In this document: positions 63,138 to 64,000 of the stretch, one piece after another
Position numbering within the stretch: position 1 is the first letter of the stretch
Layout: each line of letters begins with the position of its first letter
Source: Clostridium ljungdahlii DSM 13528
GTDB lineage: Bacteria > Bacillota > Clostridia > Clostridiales > Clostridiaceae
Length of the DNA stretch: 64,000 nucleotides
Assembly: GCF_000143685.1 (NCBI RefSeq)
Contig: NC_014328.1
Span: 1,674,001-1,738,000, forward strand
Direction: 5' to 3'
Made by a program: the position numbers and the translations under genes
Notes under the pieces: generated by a model
Database searches by the model: none
What the model was told of the DNA's origin: nothing
The model's input: only the letters and a program-made list of their open reading frames with translations

Positions 63138-63169
63138 TTAATCTGATTTTAATGATTTAGATGTATAAT
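63137..63169 (+). promoter_or_regulatory. TTTAAT-repeat promoter module before the sunset-domain gene
   Basis: TTTAAT (63137-63142), N5, TTTAAT (63148-63153), N10, perfect TATAAT (63164-63169). It ends 32 bp before the next start codon. Confidence 0.75.
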
Positions 63170-63201
63170 GCATAAAAATATTTAAATTTGGAAGTGTTAT
63201 T

Positions 63202-63822
63202 ATGATTGAGTGGATATTTTACTGTATAGGAATCATATTTATGATGCTTTTTTTGAAATCCATATTGATTAAACCTATATTTTTTAGAGAGAAGTGGCAA
63301 GCTGGATTAGGATATGGATTGCCGGCAATTTTATATTTTTTACTGTTTGTTCTAATGGTTAATTCAGAATATGCTCTTAGTCAGATAGATATTAAAAATC
63401 AATATCCAATGTCAGGGAAAACACAGGTAGCTGTTAGCGGTACTGTTACTCCAAGTAACCCTAGCAGTAGTCAACAAACTAGTTTATATTCTTTTGGAAC
63501 TATAAGCAGTTCTGTAAATTTTCAAAATGGACTTATTAACTTGCAGAATGATCTTATTTCAGTACAGAATGATTTTAATACTTTACAAAGCAATTTTGGA
63601 CAAAGCAGTACTAATCCAATTTATACTTATAGCACTGACAGTAAAGATAAATTGTATGTAGATGCAAATGGCAAAGGAACTATTATAGGAGATACCAGTA
63701 ACAACACATATTATATTCCAGGAAATTCTTCTTACAATAATGAAATGAAGAATACTAAAAATAGCGTTTATTTTACGACAACATGGGCTGCAGAGTGTGC
63801 AGGATATAAAGCTTCTAAGTAA
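63202..63822 (+). CDS. Membrane protein with C-terminal sunset-like domain
   Basis: 206 residues: two N-terminal TM helices (~3-22 and ~37-55), a Ser/Gln/Asn-rich linker with heptad-like NFQNGLINLQNDLISVQNDF (a short coiled coil), and a C-terminal domain resembling the small 'sunset' fold (GTIIGDTSNNTYYIPGNSSY ... AECAGYK). Such domains often end nucleases or surface proteins and their role is unclear. Function unknown. Its promoter places it in the same putative regulon as uppP. Confidence 0.65.
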   Translation: MIEWIFYCIGIIFMMLFLKSILIKPIFFREKWQAGLGYGLPAILYFLLFVLMVNSEYALSQIDIKNQYPMSGKTQVAVSGTVTPSNPSSSQQTSLYSFGTISSSVNFQNGLINLQNDLISVQNDFNTLQSNFGQSSTNPIYTYSTDSKDKLYVDANGKGTIIGDTSNNTYYIPGNSSYNNEMKNTKNSVYFTTTWAAECAGYKASK

Positions 63823-64000
63823 CATATTTTTAACATTATGATTGCTTAAAAAATATTTACAACTGAGGAATATATGTATATAATGAGTAATAGATTATTA
63901 TTAATTGAAAATATAATTTAATAACATTGTTAGGTGAGATTACTGTACAAGACATACGCTACTGCCCAGAAATGTCGAGAGACGCCAATGGGTGAGCAGG
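63823..64000. other. Window end: AT-rich sequence then a GC-richer tail
   Basis: The first ~110 bp are AT-rich. From about 63932 the composition changes and a possible stem appears (CTGCCCA ... TGGGTGAGCAG). No gene can be called before the sequence is cut; it may be the edge of another element. Confidence 0.3.

Overview
The window is AT-rich (roughly 30% GC by eye), densely coded, and typical of a Gram-positive, endospore-forming anaerobe of the genus Clostridium in the broad sense. Support comes from a tricistronic spore-germination receptor operon (gerA/gerB/gerC type), a YtaF-type sporulation protein, a molybdopterin oxidoreductase, A-rich Shine-Dalgarno sites and frequent TTG/GTG starts. 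No rRNA, tRNA, CRISPR array or intact transposase gene was recognised.

Layout. 0-9.8 kb: efflux genes and regulators (minus-strand ABC-2 permease/HlyD/MarR; an SMR pump with its own MarR; a two-component system followed by a MacA/MacB-like efflux ABC system; a TipA-type MerR regulator). 10-15 kb: a chemoreceptor, a membrane-anchored subtilase and a molybdopterin oxidoreductase. 15-19 kb: a lactate-racemase locus (larA, aquaglyceroporin) that is partly decayed: its LysR regulator is frameshifted and larB lacks its 3' end. 19.6-24.3 kb: germination operon, pentapeptide-repeat protein and an acetyltransferase remnant. 24.5-29 kb: a C_GCAxxG_C_C protein and the arsenic operon arsR-arsD-arsA-acr3. 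29-36.9 kb: an envelope-stress group (VanZ-like protein, serpin, ECF sigma and anti-sigma, VanY-like carboxypeptidase, L,D-transpeptidase). Three ECF-type promoters with one consensus tie the VanZ-like, serpin and VanY-like genes together. 37-44.5 kb: GGDEF/HD-GYP protein, methyltransferase, M29 aminopeptidase with DeoR regulator, and sugar porter. 44.8-63.9 kb: an envelope and undecaprenyl-phosphate cluster (OmpR-type two-component system, two PAP2 phosphatases, UppP, two DedA proteins, bifunctional PBP1 plus a truncated paralogue, glycolipid-type glycosyltransferase, phosphodiester glycosidase, two repeat-containing small secreted or exported proteins).

Two things stand out. First, a family of at least seven intergenic elements (9.8, 24.4, 33.9, 37.1, 44.6, 54.8 and 59.4 kb) shares a modular fold. 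Its internal stem arms change together between copies while remaining base-paired, so the folded RNA or single-stranded DNA is what is conserved. Second, a promoter module (TTTAAT, N5, TTTAAT, N10, then a -10 hexamer) recurs upstream of uppP, a PAP2 gene, the dedA-PAP2 operon and a sunset-domain membrane protein, with looser versions elsewhere in the same cluster. This looks like a regulon of the OmpR-type response regulator encoded in the middle of the cluster.
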